Shown here: one piece after another, positions 52,715 to 61,804 of the stretch
How positions within the stretch are numbered: position 1 is the first letter of the stretch
Layout: every line of letters begins with the position of its first letter
Source: Caviibacter sp963550915
Lineage (GTDB): Bacteria > Fusobacteriota > Fusobacteriia > Fusobacteriales > Leptotrichiaceae
Assembly: GCA_963550915.1 (NCBI GenBank)
Contig: CAUVEB010000006.1
Span: 1-64,000 of the forward strand
Direction: 5' to 3'
DNA length: 64,000 bases
The notes under the pieces: model-generated
What the model was told of the DNA's origin: nothing
The model's input: the letters and a program-made list of their open reading frames with translations, nothing else
The model's database searches: none
Translations under genes and position numbers: made by a program

Positions 52715-53522
52715 ATATAAGAAGACTTTTATACACGATTTAAATGGTCTTACAAAACTTATAGTATTTTTACTATGGTCAACTTTAGGTATGCTTACAT
52801 ATAACACATATGTACTATTTTTTATGCTACTTATAAGTCTTCTTGCATTTTATGTATCAAAGATTAAGTATAGTGATATATCATTTGTATTTTGGGTAAT
52901 AATAATCTTTTTACTTTTAAATACTTTTACAATATATCTTTTTTCACCACAAGAAGGTGCTAAAATATATGGTAGTATGACAAAAATAACTAATTTTTTT
53001 GGAAATAATTATGATTTAAGCTACGAGCAATTATTTTATGAATTTAATGTATTTTTAAAATATATGGTAGTAGCACCAGTTGCTCTTATATTTATCTCAA
53101 CTACAGATCCAAGTGAATTAGGTTCAAGTTTAAATAGAATGGGAGTTCCTTATGCTATTTGTTATGCAATAAATATAGCTTTTAGATATATACCAGATGT
53201 ACAACAAGATTTCTATAATATAAAAAATGCAAAAGAAGCAAGAGGAATAGAATTATCATCAAAAGAAAATTTATTAAAAAGAATAAAAAATACCATACCT
53301 ATATTATTCCCCCTTATATTCACAAGTATTGAAAGAATTGAAAATATAAGCATAGCAATGGAGCTTAGAGGTTTTGGTAAAAAAAATAAAAGGACTTGGT
53401 ATAGTTATAGAGCTCTTAATATTAAAGACTACATTACAATATTACTAACAATAGTAATTGTAGTACTTTGTCTTTATATAACATTTAAAGATGGTTCAAG
53501 ATTTTATAATCCGTTTATTTAA
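52695..53522 (+). CDS. ECF transporter transmembrane subunit EcfT
   Basis: A 275-residue membrane protein with about six segments. The two coupling motifs with Ala/Leu-Arg-Gly are present: AKEARGIEL (about 193-201) and AMELRGFGKKN (about 224-234); these contact the ATPases. It completes a dedicated (group I) ECF transporter. AGAGG lies before its ATG inside the ATPase gene. Confidence 0.9.
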   Translation: MRIFGYEYKKTFIHDLNGLTKLIVFLLWSTLGMLTYNTYVLFFMLLISLLAFYVSKIKYSDISFVFWVIIIFLLLNTFTIYLFSPQEGAKIYGSMTKITNFFGNNYDLSYEQLFYEFNVFLKYMVVAPVALIFISTTDPSELGSSLNRMGVPYAICYAINIAFRYIPDVQQDFYNIKNAKEARGIELSSKENLLKRIKNTIPILFPLIFTSIERIENISIAMELRGFGKKNKRTWYSYRALNIKDYITILLTIVIVVLCLYITFKDGSRFYNPFI

Positions 53523-53523
53523 C

Positions 53524-53551
53524 AAAAAAGTGGATATACATCCACTTTTTT
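53524..53551. terminator. Bidirectional terminator between ecfT and the glucokinase gene
   Basis: The perfect 12-bp stem AAAAAAGTGGAT/ATCCACTTTTTT (53524-53535 with 53540-53551) provides a T run for both converging units. Confidence 0.92.
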
Positions 53552-53556
53552 GATTA

Positions 53557-54510
53557 CTATTTATTTTCTAAAATTGCAAGATATGCAGAACCATATATTC
53601 CAGCATCATTTCCAAGTATTGCTTCTTTTATTTCAAGATTTTCAAGTACAGGTGCTATTGCATATTTTGGTAATTTTTCTCTTATCTTACTAAATAAAAT
53701 TTCACCAGCTAATGCAACTCCACCACCTATAACAACAACTTCAGGATCTAATATATTTAACATATTAGCTAGCCCATAAGCTATTAATTCTGCTTCATTT
53801 TCAACTATATCAAGTGAGAATTTATCGCCTTGTTTTGCAGCTTCAAATACATCTTTAGCTTCAAGTTCTCTATCTTTAGTTAATTCATATAGTAAATTAT
53901 TTTTATTAACCATAAGTCTTGAACTTGCTTCCCTTATTATACCTGTTGCTGAAGCATAAGCCTCAAAACAACCTTTTTGACCACAACCACAAAGACTACC
54001 ATTAGGAAATAACTTTATATGTCCTATTTCACCGGCAGCACCGACTTTACCAGAAACTATTTTTCCATTTGATACTATACCTCCACCGATACCAGTACCA
54101 ATTGCAAGTCCTAGAACTTCGTTATAACCTTTTGCAGCTCCCACCCAAACTTCACCTAGAGTTATTACATTAACATCATTATCAATATATACAGGTTTAT
54201 GTAAATGTTCTTCAAACTCTTTAGCTAAATCTAAATTTTTAGGCCAAGGGAAATTTGCAAACATCTTAATAACTCTTTTGTCTACTACAGGTCCTGGTAT
54301 ACCAACACCAACAGAGTTAAGATTATCAATTGAAATACTGTATTCTTGCATTTTAGCAAGTAAAGTATCACATATTCTTGTTATTGTTTTATTAACACCT
54401 TCTTGTGAATTTGTTTTTATACTTGTATTAAAAATCATAGTTCCATTTTCATCAAGTAGACCAATTTTAGTATTTGTTCCACCTAAATCAATACCGCCAT
54501 AATATTTCAT
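53557..54510 (-). CDS. glcK: ROK-family glucokinase
   Basis: A 317-residue ROK kinase. The phosphate loop GIDLGGTNTKIGLLDENG, GVGIPGPVV, YIDNDVNVITLGE, the catalytic GTGIGGGIV and the zinc motif HIKLFPNGSLCGCGQKGCFEAYAS are present. It makes glucose 6-phosphate. It is the last gene of the galK-glcK leftward run, with GGAGGG before the ATG. Confidence 0.92.
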   Translation of the reverse strand: MKYYGGIDLGGTNTKIGLLDENGTMIFNTSIKTNSQEGVNKTITRICDTLLAKMQEYSISIDNLNSVGVGIPGPVVDKRVIKMFANFPWPKNLDLAKEFEEHLHKPVYIDNDVNVITLGEVWVGAAKGYNEVLGLAIGTGIGGGIVSNGKIVSGKVGAAGEIGHIKLFPNGSLCGCGQKGCFEAYASATGIIREASSRLMVNKNNLLYELTKDRELEAKDVFEAAKQGDKFSLDIVENEAELIAYGLANMLNILDPEVVVIGGGVALAGEILFSKIREKLPKYAIAPVLENLEIKEAILGNDAGIYGSAYLAILENK

Positions 54511-54524
54511 TTACTACATCCCTC

Positions 54525-55892
54525 CTACATATCAAAGACTATACTTTTTATTTTTGTCATACTTAAAATACTATTTTTTATACCTTGAACACCAACACCA
54601 CTATCTTTTATTCCAAGAAATGGGAAGTTATCAGGACCTCTTTGTGTTTTGTTATTTATTTGAACTGTACCAACTTCAAGTTTTTTAGCAATAGAAAAGG
54701 CTTTTTTCATATCACTTGTATATACAGAACTTTGTAAACCATAATCTGACATATTGGCAATTTTTATTGCTTGCTCTATATCATCAACCCTTATTATTGG
54801 AAGTACAGGACCAAAAGGTTCTTCAAATGCTACTTCCATATCAAGAGTAACATTATCAAGTAAAGTAGGGTATATTATATTTCCTTCTCTTTTATTACCT
54901 ATTACAAGTTTTGCCCCTTTATTTATTGCATCATCAATTAGACCCTTAACAAAATCTGCAGATTTAGTATCAATTAATGCTGTAATATCAGCGTTATCTA
55001 ATGGATTTCCAATTGTTAAATTTTTTATGTGCTCATGTATTTTTTCTACTAAAATATCAGCAACTTCATTTTTTACTAAAACTCTTTTTATTGCAGTGCA
55101 TCTTTGTCCTGAATAATTAAATGCACCAGATACTACATCTTTTGCACACTTATCAAGATCTGCATCTTCAAGTACAATAGCTGCATCTTTACCACCAAGT
55201 TCAAGCATAAGACCTTTCATACCGGCTTTACTTGCTATTTGTTTACCTACAGCTGTACTACCTGTAAAATTAATATAGTTTATATCTTTATGTTCGTTAA
55301 TATAGTCACCAATTACACTACCTTTACCTGTAGCAAGTTTAATTACATTCTTAGGCATATGCTTTATAAACATATTTGCAAGTTTCACAGCACTTAAAGA
55401 TCCTTGTGTAGGAGGTTTAAATAGTACAACATTTCCTGTAATAAGTGCAGGAACTATCTTTGAAACCGAAAGATTTATAGGATAGTTAAAAGGTGCAATA
55501 CAAAGAATAACACCTAAAGATTCTCTTTCAGAAATAGAAATTTTACCATCTACACCGTAACTATCACCTTTTGCAGTTTCAGGATTTATTCTAATTGCTT
55601 CTTCTATTGTATAATATATCATATAAACTGATCTTTTTATTTCATCAACACATGAGTTATATGGTTTTGCTATTTCCATTGAAAGTAATTTTGCAAGTTC
55701 TTCTGTATTTTCATCTAACTCTTTAGCAACGTTTTTTAAATATTCTGCACGTTTTAATATACTTGTTTCAGAAAATGATGAAAAAGCATTTTTTAAATCT
55801 TGTATTGAACTTTCTATTTCATCTGTTGTCATTGCTTTTGTGCTACCTAAATATTCATTATTTATTGGTGAAAATATTTTTATTTCGTTCAT
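54525..55892 (-). CDS. gapN: Non-phosphorylating glyceraldehyde-3-phosphate dehydrogenase (GapN)
   Basis: A 455-residue aldehyde dehydrogenase. CIAPFNYPINLSVSKI, the NAD(P) site FTGSTAVGKQIA, the catalytic glutamate in LELGGKDAAIV and the catalytic cysteine in YSGQRCTAIKRVLV are seen. The C-terminal NNKTQRGPDNFPFLGIKDSG is characteristic of GapN. It oxidises glyceraldehyde 3-phosphate to 3-phosphoglycerate and yields NADPH, bypassing ATP formation. It lies 15 bases upstream of glcK. Confidence 0.92.
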   Translation of the reverse strand: MNEIKIFSPINNEYLGSTKAMTTDEIESSIQDLKNAFSSFSETSILKRAEYLKNVAKELDENTEELAKLLSMEIAKPYNSCVDEIKRSVYMIYYTIEEAIRINPETAKGDSYGVDGKISISERESLGVILCIAPFNYPINLSVSKIVPALITGNVVLFKPPTQGSLSAVKLANMFIKHMPKNVIKLATGKGSVIGDYINEHKDINYINFTGSTAVGKQIASKAGMKGLMLELGGKDAAIVLEDADLDKCAKDVVSGAFNYSGQRCTAIKRVLVKNEVADILVEKIHEHIKNLTIGNPLDNADITALIDTKSADFVKGLIDDAINKGAKLVIGNKREGNIIYPTLLDNVTLDMEVAFEEPFGPVLPIIRVDDIEQAIKIANMSDYGLQSSVYTSDMKKAFSIAKKLEVGTVQINNKTQRGPDNFPFLGIKDSGVGVQGIKNSILSMTKIKSIVFDM

Positions 55893-55910
55893 AAGTATCC
55901 TCTCGTAATA

Positions 55911-56786
55911 TTACACTAAATTGTTTATCCAATTTAAAATTTCATTAAAGACAGTTAATTTATTTATTTCATGAAGACTATCTCTTCTACCGTTTTCATT
56001 TTTTAATATATTAATATGTCTTGCTTTGTTATTTATTCTAATCATATATTTTTTTAATTTTTCTTGTGAAATTGAGTTGTCATCTGAACCATAAACAACT
56101 AGAACATTAGCATCTTCTCTAATGTTTTTTAAATTTCTTTTTACATATCTCATAAGTCTTAATATATCTGCAAAAAATTTTGGACTAGCTTCAGTATTGC
56201 CTATAAGCTCATCTAATTCTTTTTGCTCAAACTTATCTCTTGTTAAAAATGCAAATCTATTCTCATTTTTGTATTTTGCATTAAAAATCTCGATATTTTT
56301 ATTAAATGTACTAACATTTAAACCTAGTTTATGTTCTAACTGATTTTTAATAATACCAGTTGTTATTGTTATTATTTTTTCAAGTGGCATTGATGACAAT
56401 ATTAAGTTTTTAAAAGAACTGTTAATTCCAAGATAACTAGCTAAAAGTGCACCATAACCATGACCAAACAATATTATATCCTTATAATTCATATTTAAAA
56501 ATTTAGTATGAATAAATAGATTAATATCACTAATTACAGCTTCAATTCCATTTGCTCCAAAGTCTAATATATCTGAGTTTTTAAGCTCTCCATGACCTCT
56601 TAATTCAATTATATACACGTTATAATCATTTTGATATAAGAAGTTAGCAAATTCAATATATCTAGTACATGGTTCAAAAATATCATGTATAATTAAAATG
56701 TTCTTTCTAATTTTGTCGTCTTTATGTAAAAATTCATAATATGGTATTTTGAGATTGTTGTATCCCTCATAATATAATTTATCCAT
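55911..56786 (-). CDS. Alpha/beta-hydrolase-like protein lacking the nucleophile serine
   Basis: A 291-residue protein with the monoacylglycerol-lipase-like layout: ILIIHDIFEPCTRYIEFANFL, VYIIELRGHGELKN, the nucleophile elbow IILFGHGYGALLASYLG, VVYGSDDNSIS (acid residue) and NGRRDSLHEIN (His region). The elbow reads GHGYG where active enzymes have GHSMG, so the serine is Gly110. It is either inactive or uses another chemistry. The ATG at 56786 follows AAGGAG. It lies between galK and gapN. Confidence 0.78.
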   Translation of the reverse strand: MDKLYYEGYNNLKIPYYEFLHKDDKIRKNILIIHDIFEPCTRYIEFANFLYQNDYNVYIIELRGHGELKNSDILDFGANGIEAVISDINLFIHTKFLNMNYKDIILFGHGYGALLASYLGINSSFKNLILSSMPLEKIITITTGIIKNQLEHKLGLNVSTFNKNIEIFNAKYKNENRFAFLTRDKFEQKELDELIGNTEASPKFFADILRLMRYVKRNLKNIREDANVLVVYGSDDNSISQEKLKKYMIRINNKARHINILKNENGRRDSLHEINKLTVFNEILNWINNLV

Positions 56787-56814
56787 AAATATTCTCCTTA
56801 AGTTTATCATTTAA

Positions 56815-58059
56815 TTATATCATATTTTTAACGTTTTTGATATTTATTGCTCCATATTCTCTGATATTCACCTTATATATCTTATCATTAACATATTTTG
56901 ATATGAATTTAATATAGTTATCGCTATCAGATTTTGGTAACATAGCCATTATTACACCTGCAAATCCACCACCATGTATTCTACAAGTTCCTTTTATATT
57001 ATTTTTATCTATATATTCTTTTGTAAGAGCAAGCATTATAGATATAGGTTGCACATTTGGATATGCACTTACATAACAATTTTGTAGATATTTCCAAGAA
57101 GAATCACCAGATTTTTCTATGATATCTAAAAATTTATCATACTTTTTATTTTCTATAGCTACTATTAAATCGTCAACTCTGTCATTTTCATCAAAAAAAT
57201 GTAAGGCACGTAATACTGCACGATCTCCACAATTTTTTCTTATTTTATTCATGTTGTCTATAACAAAGTCTTTATCTATATTTCTAAGCTGTGTATTTGC
57301 AATGCTTATCATTTCATTTGGTATTGCTGAATATTCATCTGATAAACTTTCGTGACTTCCTCCTGTTGGAACTAAAATTATGTCATACATATTTTCAATA
57401 TCACTTGCATTTAATTTTGTTATTTTTGGATTTTTAATATCTTTAAAATCGATAGAAATAAGACCACCATATGCACAAGCTATTTGATCTAAAAGACCAG
57501 ATTTTTTATTCCAGTTCTTATTTTCAGAATACTGCCCAGTTTTTGCAATACTAATTACATCTAATTTATCTTCGTTATAATACGAGTTTATAATACTACC
57601 TATTAGCATTTCAAATGATGCAGAAGAACTTACTCCAGAAGATGCTATTACATTTGAAGATATACAAATATTAAGTCCACCTATATTACCGATTTTTTTA
57701 AATGCAGTTAACATACCTTTTACTAGTATGCAAGACCAAGTTTCATTATGCTTAGGTTCTAAATCATCTAAACTTATTTCATAATATTGGTTATATTCAA
57801 TACTTCTAATTTTAACCTTGTTTTCATCATTTTTTGTTGCGACTGCTATTGAATCAAGACTTATACTAGCACATACAACCTTCCCATAATTATGATCTGT
57901 GTGATTTCCAATTATTTCAGTACGACCTGATGAACTAAAAAATTCATATTCATCATTTTTCCCATATGTTTTTTCGTATTCATTTAGTAATTTTCTATAT
58001 CTATCAAGACTATTTTTATCATTTTTATATAACGCTAAAATCTTATCTTCAAATTTCAT
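56815..58059 (-). CDS. galK: Galactokinase
   Basis: A 414-residue GHMP kinase. The galactokinase signature GRTEIIGNHTDHNYG (about 46-60), the ATP loop VIASSGVSSSASFEML and the C-terminal CRIHGGGFAGVIMAML are present. It phosphorylates galactose to galactose 1-phosphate. No galT or galE is adjacent. AGGAGG precedes the ATG. It is the first gene of the leftward run. Confidence 0.94.
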   Translation of the reverse strand: MKFEDKILALYKNDKNSLDRYRKLLNEYEKTYGKNDEYEFFSSSGRTEIIGNHTDHNYGKVVCASISLDSIAVATKNDENKVKIRSIEYNQYYEISLDDLEPKHNETWSCILVKGMLTAFKKIGNIGGLNICISSNVIASSGVSSSASFEMLIGSIINSYYNEDKLDVISIAKTGQYSENKNWNKKSGLLDQIACAYGGLISIDFKDIKNPKITKLNASDIENMYDIILVPTGGSHESLSDEYSAIPNEMISIANTQLRNIDKDFVIDNMNKIRKNCGDRAVLRALHFFDENDRVDDLIVAIENKKYDKFLDIIEKSGDSSWKYLQNCYVSAYPNVQPISIMLALTKEYIDKNNIKGTCRIHGGGFAGVIMAMLPKSDSDNYIKFISKYVNDKIYKVNIREYGAINIKNVKNMI

Positions 58060-58138
58060 TTTTAATCCTCCTTAATCTTTACTTAATTTTACCCAATAAA
58101 TTATATACTTTTTGAGCCAATATATCTACTTTAATATG

Positions 58139-58164
58139 ATTTTATTAACTAAAATTAATAAAAT
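58139..58164. promoter_or_regulatory. Perfect 10-bp dyad between galK and pip
   Basis: ATTTTATTAA/TTAATAAAAT with a six-base centre, in the 205-bp divergent gap between galK and the iminopeptidase gene. It could be an operator for either gene. The AT-only composition weakens the case. Confidence 0.35.
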
Positions 58165-58215
58165 ACATTATCATACCCATTTTTGTTAGTTTAATATTAT
58201 TAACTTATTATACAT

Positions 58216-58243
58216 TTTACTTTTTTTTGTAATATGTTACAAT
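58216..58243 (+). promoter_or_regulatory. Promoter of the pip-TPR-DUF4037-DUF4125 unit
   Basis: TTTACT (58216-58221), a 16-bp spacer and TACAAT (58238-58243), 21 bp before the iminopeptidase start codon. Confidence 0.5.
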
Positions 58244-58264
58244 AAATAAAAAAAGGTGATATAT

Positions 58265-59194
58265 ATGTTAGAACTTTATGATGAAGTAAAGCCATATGAC
58301 AGTGGCTATTTGAAAGTGTCAGATATACATGAAATATACTATGAGCAATGTGGTAATCCTGATGGTATACCAATAGTTTATGTACATGGTGGACCTGGTG
58401 GTGGAAGTGGAGAGCTTGCAAGAAGATTTTTTGATAAAGATAAGTATAGAATAATAATATTTGATCAAAGAGGTTGTGGAAGATCAAAACCTTTTGTTGA
58501 ACTTAGAGAAAATACAACTTTTGATTTAGTTGAAGATATGGAAAAATTAAGAAAAAAATTAAATGTAGAAAGTTGGATATTATTTGGTGGTAGTTGGGGG
58601 ACAGCACTTAGTCTTGTGTATGCTATAAATTATAGTAAATATGTAAGTGGAATGATATTAAGAGGAATATTTTTAGCAAGACAAGAAGATGTTGACTGGT
58701 TATACTGTGGGGGAGCAGGATACTATTTCCCACAAGAGTTTGAAAAATACATTTCAATATTAAATGAAGAAGAAAAAAAGGATATAATAGGAAGTTATAT
58801 TAAATATTTAGGTTCAAATGATATGAAAGTTGTTTCATATTATGCAAAATATTGGAATGATTGGGAAACTAGTTGTGTTGCACTTTATAAAAGAGAAATA
58901 CCAAAAGAGGTTACAGACTACGATATTGCAATAGCTAGAATGGAATGCCACTATTTTTATAATAAAAGTTTTTTGCCAGAAGATAACTATATTTTAAATA
59001 ATATTGATAAGATAAAAGATATAAGAACTATGATATGCCATGGTAGATATGATATTGATTGTAGACCAAGTGGTGCTTATGAATTATATAAAAAAATGGA
59101 TAATTGTGAACTTGTTTTTGTTGATGCATCGGGGCATTCATCACTTGAACCAGCTATAGCATCGCAATTAATAGAATTTACAAATAAATGGTAG
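58265..59194 (+). CDS. pip: Proline iminopeptidase / prolyl aminopeptidase
   Basis: A 309-residue alpha/beta hydrolase of peptidase family S33. IVYVHGGPGGGSG (oxyanion loop), IFDQRGCGRS, the nucleophile elbow FGGSWGTALSLVYA (Ser about 107), the acid in HGRYDIDCRP and the His in DASGHSSLE are all visible. It removes N-terminal proline from peptides. The ATG at 58265 follows AAAGGTGAT; a GTG at 58256 lies inside that site. Confidence 0.9.
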   Translation: MLELYDEVKPYDSGYLKVSDIHEIYYEQCGNPDGIPIVYVHGGPGGGSGELARRFFDKDKYRIIIFDQRGCGRSKPFVELRENTTFDLVEDMEKLRKKLNVESWILFGGSWGTALSLVYAINYSKYVSGMILRGIFLARQEDVDWLYCGGAGYYFPQEFEKYISILNEEEKKDIIGSYIKYLGSNDMKVVSYYAKYWNDWETSCVALYKREIPKEVTDYDIAIARMECHYFYNKSFLPEDNYILNNIDKIKDIRTMICHGRYDIDCRPSGAYELYKKMDNCELVFVDASGHSSLEPAIASQLIEFTNKW

Positions 59195-59202
59195 GGAGTA
59201 TT

Positions 59203-60045
59203 ATGACTATAAGAGAAAAATTAGCTTTTTTAAAAGAAGGGTTTGAGAAAAGACAAATCTTACAAAGAGAAAGTAAAGGTATTGAAGAAGTAGAATTATT
59301 AAAAGAAATGACAAAGATTACAGAAGAAGTATATGGTAGTACAAGTAATCAAACTATAAATATATTAAATGAATTAGGAGGTTCTGCAAAATATATAGGT
59401 GAATACGAACTTGCAATTGAAAGTATTACAAGAGCAAAAGATATTTTAGCTGATAAATTTTCAAAAGATAGTATACCTTATGCAACTACTTGTCTTAATT
59501 TAGCAGAAGTATATAGATTTGCAAATAAGTTCGATGAAATTGAAAAAATGTATTTAGAAGTAATAAGGGTTTATAAGGCAAATGATATGGAAAATAGTTA
59601 TGAATATGCAGGAGTATGTAATAATCTTGGATTATTTTATCAAGATACAAACAATGCTAACGAAGCTCTTAAATTACATTTAATAAGCTATGATATATTA
59701 AAAGATATGCAAGATAGTAAAATTGCTTTTGCTACTACTTTAAATAATCTTGGCGTTGTTTATAGAACATTAGGTGACATAGAAAAATCTGATAAATGTA
59801 TTGATGAATGTTTTGAAATATACAAAAAAGAAGTAGGTGAAAACCACTCTATGTATTCAGCGGCTTTAAATAACTTAGCAGTTGCTATGTTCTCAAAAGG
59901 ACAATTTGAAAAATCATTAGAACTATTTAATAAAAGCCTAGTTATTTGTAAAGATTCATTTGGTGAAAATAGTAGAAGTTATCAAAATCTAATAGAAAAT
60001 ATTAAAGTGGTTGAAGAAACAATGGAAATGAGAAATAAGAAATGA
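59203..60045 (+). CDS. Tetratricopeptide-repeat protein of the DUF4037/DUF4125 trio
   Basis: A 280-residue helical protein with five or six TPR units of the kinesin-light-chain-like 40-44 residue type, for example TTCLNLAEVYRFANKFDEIE, AGVCNNLGLFYQDTNNANEA, TTLNNLGVVYRTLGDIEKS and AALNNLAVAMFSKGQFEKS. It has no signal or membrane segment, so it is a cytoplasmic protein-binding scaffold. Its stop overlaps the start of the DUF4037 gene (ATGA). The start at 59203 follows GGGAG. Confidence 0.82.
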   Translation: MTIREKLAFLKEGFEKRQILQRESKGIEEVELLKEMTKITEEVYGSTSNQTINILNELGGSAKYIGEYELAIESITRAKDILADKFSKDSIPYATTCLNLAEVYRFANKFDEIEKMYLEVIRVYKANDMENSYEYAGVCNNLGLFYQDTNNANEALKLHLISYDILKDMQDSKIAFATTLNNLGVVYRTLGDIEKSDKCIDECFEIYKKEVGENHSMYSAALNNLAVAMFSKGQFEKSLELFNKSLVICKDSFGENSRSYQNLIENIKVVEETMEMRNKK

Positions 60046-60941
60046 GTGGTTTAGAGTTATCTAAAAAATATTTTGAAGAAGTACTTTATAATGAAATTAA
60101 AAAAAGGTTTAATTTTAAAATATCAGCTGGATTAATTGGATATGGTTCAGAATGTTATGGTTTTGACGACATGATATCAAGAGATCATGATTTTTATCCT
60201 ATGCCTTGTATTTTCATATCAAGTGAAGACTATAGAAAATATAAAGATGATATAGATAAATTTTTAAAAGAGCTAAGTCCAACATATATGGGTTATAAAA
60301 TAATGGATACAAGTGAATTTGGTTCTAATAGACGTGGATTTTTAGATGTTAACGAATATATATCAAGTTTTTTAGGAACAGTTCCCCAAAATAATATGGA
60401 TTATAGATATATACCTCAATATTTGTTATCTTCTTTTACTAATGGTGAAATATTTATAGATGAACTTGGAATAATAAGTGAAGTACGTGAAAAAGTAAAA
60501 TATTATCCAGAAGATATAAGGCTTAATATGATTACAACTAGATGTATGCAAATACATAGAGAAGGCATATATAACTATACTAGATGTATAAGAAGAAATG
60601 AGTATGTGGCAAGTAATCAAGCTCTTGGTCTTTTTATAACAAATGTAATAGAAATGTATTTTTTAATAAATAAAAAATACAGCCCTTACTATAAATGGCA
60701 ACATAAAATGTTAAAAGATATAGATAACCGTACATATGAACTTCTAAAAAAACTTGTTATGCAAGATACTAGTTATAACACGAAAATAAATATAATAGAT
60801 GAAATAACAAATAATATAATAGAAGATTTAGAAAAACAATTTAATCTAAATAATGTAAGAGATTTAATAGAATGTGGTATTTTAATACAAGATAAAATAC
60901 AAGATGAGAATATAAGAAAAATAGGTTGCTGGAGTGATTAA
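60042..60941 (+). CDS. DUF4037 protein, nucleotidyltransferase-like
   Basis: A 299-residue protein. Near the N-terminus, LIGYGSECYGFDDMISRDHDFYP (about 24-46) resembles the GS...D/E-x-D/E pattern of minimal nucleotidyltransferases, the hallmark of DUF4037. The remainder is helical (about 130-299; RNEYVASNQALGLFITNVIEMYFLINKKY). Biochemical function is unknown. It overlaps the TPR gene by four bases, and the DUF4125 gene begins just after its stop. Confidence 0.8.
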   Translation: MSGLELSKKYFEEVLYNEIKKRFNFKISAGLIGYGSECYGFDDMISRDHDFYPMPCIFISSEDYRKYKDDIDKFLKELSPTYMGYKIMDTSEFGSNRRGFLDVNEYISSFLGTVPQNNMDYRYIPQYLLSSFTNGEIFIDELGIISEVREKVKYYPEDIRLNMITTRCMQIHREGIYNYTRCIRRNEYVASNQALGLFITNVIEMYFLINKKYSPYYKWQHKMLKDIDNRTYELLKKLVMQDTSYNTKINIIDEITNNIIEDLEKQFNLNNVRDLIECGILIQDKIQDENIRKIGCWSD

Positions 60942-60942
60942 T

Positions 60943-61536
60943 GTGGGAATAGTTAAACAAATTGTTGATATGGAATGGGACTTATTTACTAACCTTAATA
61001 ATACAGGTGGACGTGCTTTTTGTCAGGATAATAAAGAAGAATTCTATATTAACCGTACAACACAATGGGAAAATTTAACGGAAGAAATACAAGATAGTTA
61101 TCTTAATGATATGTTAATTGCAGAAGAGCAAGGAAGAAATATGCTCTTTGAAAAATATGCGTATATGATGAAAACAACACATCCTGATGAATATGAAAAT
61201 ATAAAAAAATATTTACCAAGAGAAGATCCAATGAAAACAAGGGTAATTGAACGTATTGAAAACATCGTTATGAAATGGGAAATAGAATTTAAAGAAAAAT
61301 ATCCAAAGTTTGCAAAACTATGTAGACCTACTGAAAATAATATTGAAGATGAGCTTACAAGTGCTAGAGTATATTTAGTAGGAGAACATATGACGTATTC
61401 ATATACTACAAATTTATACTATTTTGAGTATGTAAAAAGTCTAGAATATAATCTGGTTGAAAAAATATTTACAGACATTGTTAAGAAAAAAGGATATGAA
61501 AGTATAGAACAAGTTGAAAACAGTCTTGAAAATTAA
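60943..61536 (+). CDS. DUF4125-family protein
   Basis: A 197-residue mostly helical protein. IVDMEWDLFTNLNNTGGRAFCQDN, FYINRTTQWE, AYMMKTTHPDEYENI and the later SARVYLVGEHMTYSYTTNLYYFEYV fit the DUF4125 family. No catalytic function is known. I start at GTG 60943, 8 bases from GGAG, just past the DUF4037 stop; an upstream GTG at 60934 overlaps that site. Confidence 0.78.
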   Translation: MGIVKQIVDMEWDLFTNLNNTGGRAFCQDNKEEFYINRTTQWENLTEEIQDSYLNDMLIAEEQGRNMLFEKYAYMMKTTHPDEYENIKKYLPREDPMKTRVIERIENIVMKWEIEFKEKYPKFAKLCRPTENNIEDELTSARVYLVGEHMTYSYTTNLYYFEYVKSLEYNLVEKIFTDIVKKKGYESIEQVENSLEN

Positions 61537-61541
61537 TAAAA

Positions 61542-61568
61542 AACCTTAGAGTAAAAAACTCCAAGGTT
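61542..61568 (+). terminator. Terminator after the DUF4125 gene
   Basis: Stem AACCTTAGAGT/ACTCCAAGGTT with one mismatch (61542-61552 with 61558-61568), preceded by an A run and followed by an AT-rich stretch. It could act in either direction. Confidence 0.65.
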
Positions 61569-61623
61569 AATTAAAATTCAGACAATACTTATATTATAAG
61601 TATTTATAGCTTTAATAGGGTTG

Positions 61624-61652
61624 TGGACATAAATATCCGCTCCTAATATAAT
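61624..61652 (+). promoter_or_regulatory. Promoter of the 30-residue membrane peptide gene
   Basis: TGGACA (61624-61629), a 17-bp spacer and perfect TATAAT (61647-61652). Transcription would begin about 37 bases before the peptide ATG. Confidence 0.65.
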
Positions 61653-61695
61653 GTTATCATGTTTATAAACTAAATTCAATGAAAGAGGTCATAAT

Positions 61696-61788
61696 ATGGT
61701 ATTAAAAGTATTGGCAACTGTATTAAGCTTTTTAGCTTTAATAATAGGAATATATATCATTTATAAAATAAGAAAATTACTAAAATAA
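61696..61788 (+). CDS. 30-residue membrane peptide, type I toxin-like
   Basis: A small gene with its own promoter, a GAAAGAGG ribosome binding site (61681-61688), a 30-codon frame and its own terminator. The peptide has one hydrophobic helix (VLATVLSFLALIIGIYIIY, about 5-23) and a basic tail (KIRKLLK). That shape is shared by type I toxins such as Fst or Ldr, and also by harmless small membrane proteins. I saw no obvious antisense promoter, so a toxin role is only inferred. It is too short for ordinary gene calling. Confidence 0.6.
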   Translation: MVLKVLATVLSFLALIIGIYIIYKIRKLLK

Positions 61789-61804
61789 AAATATGTTAAA
61801 ATAT

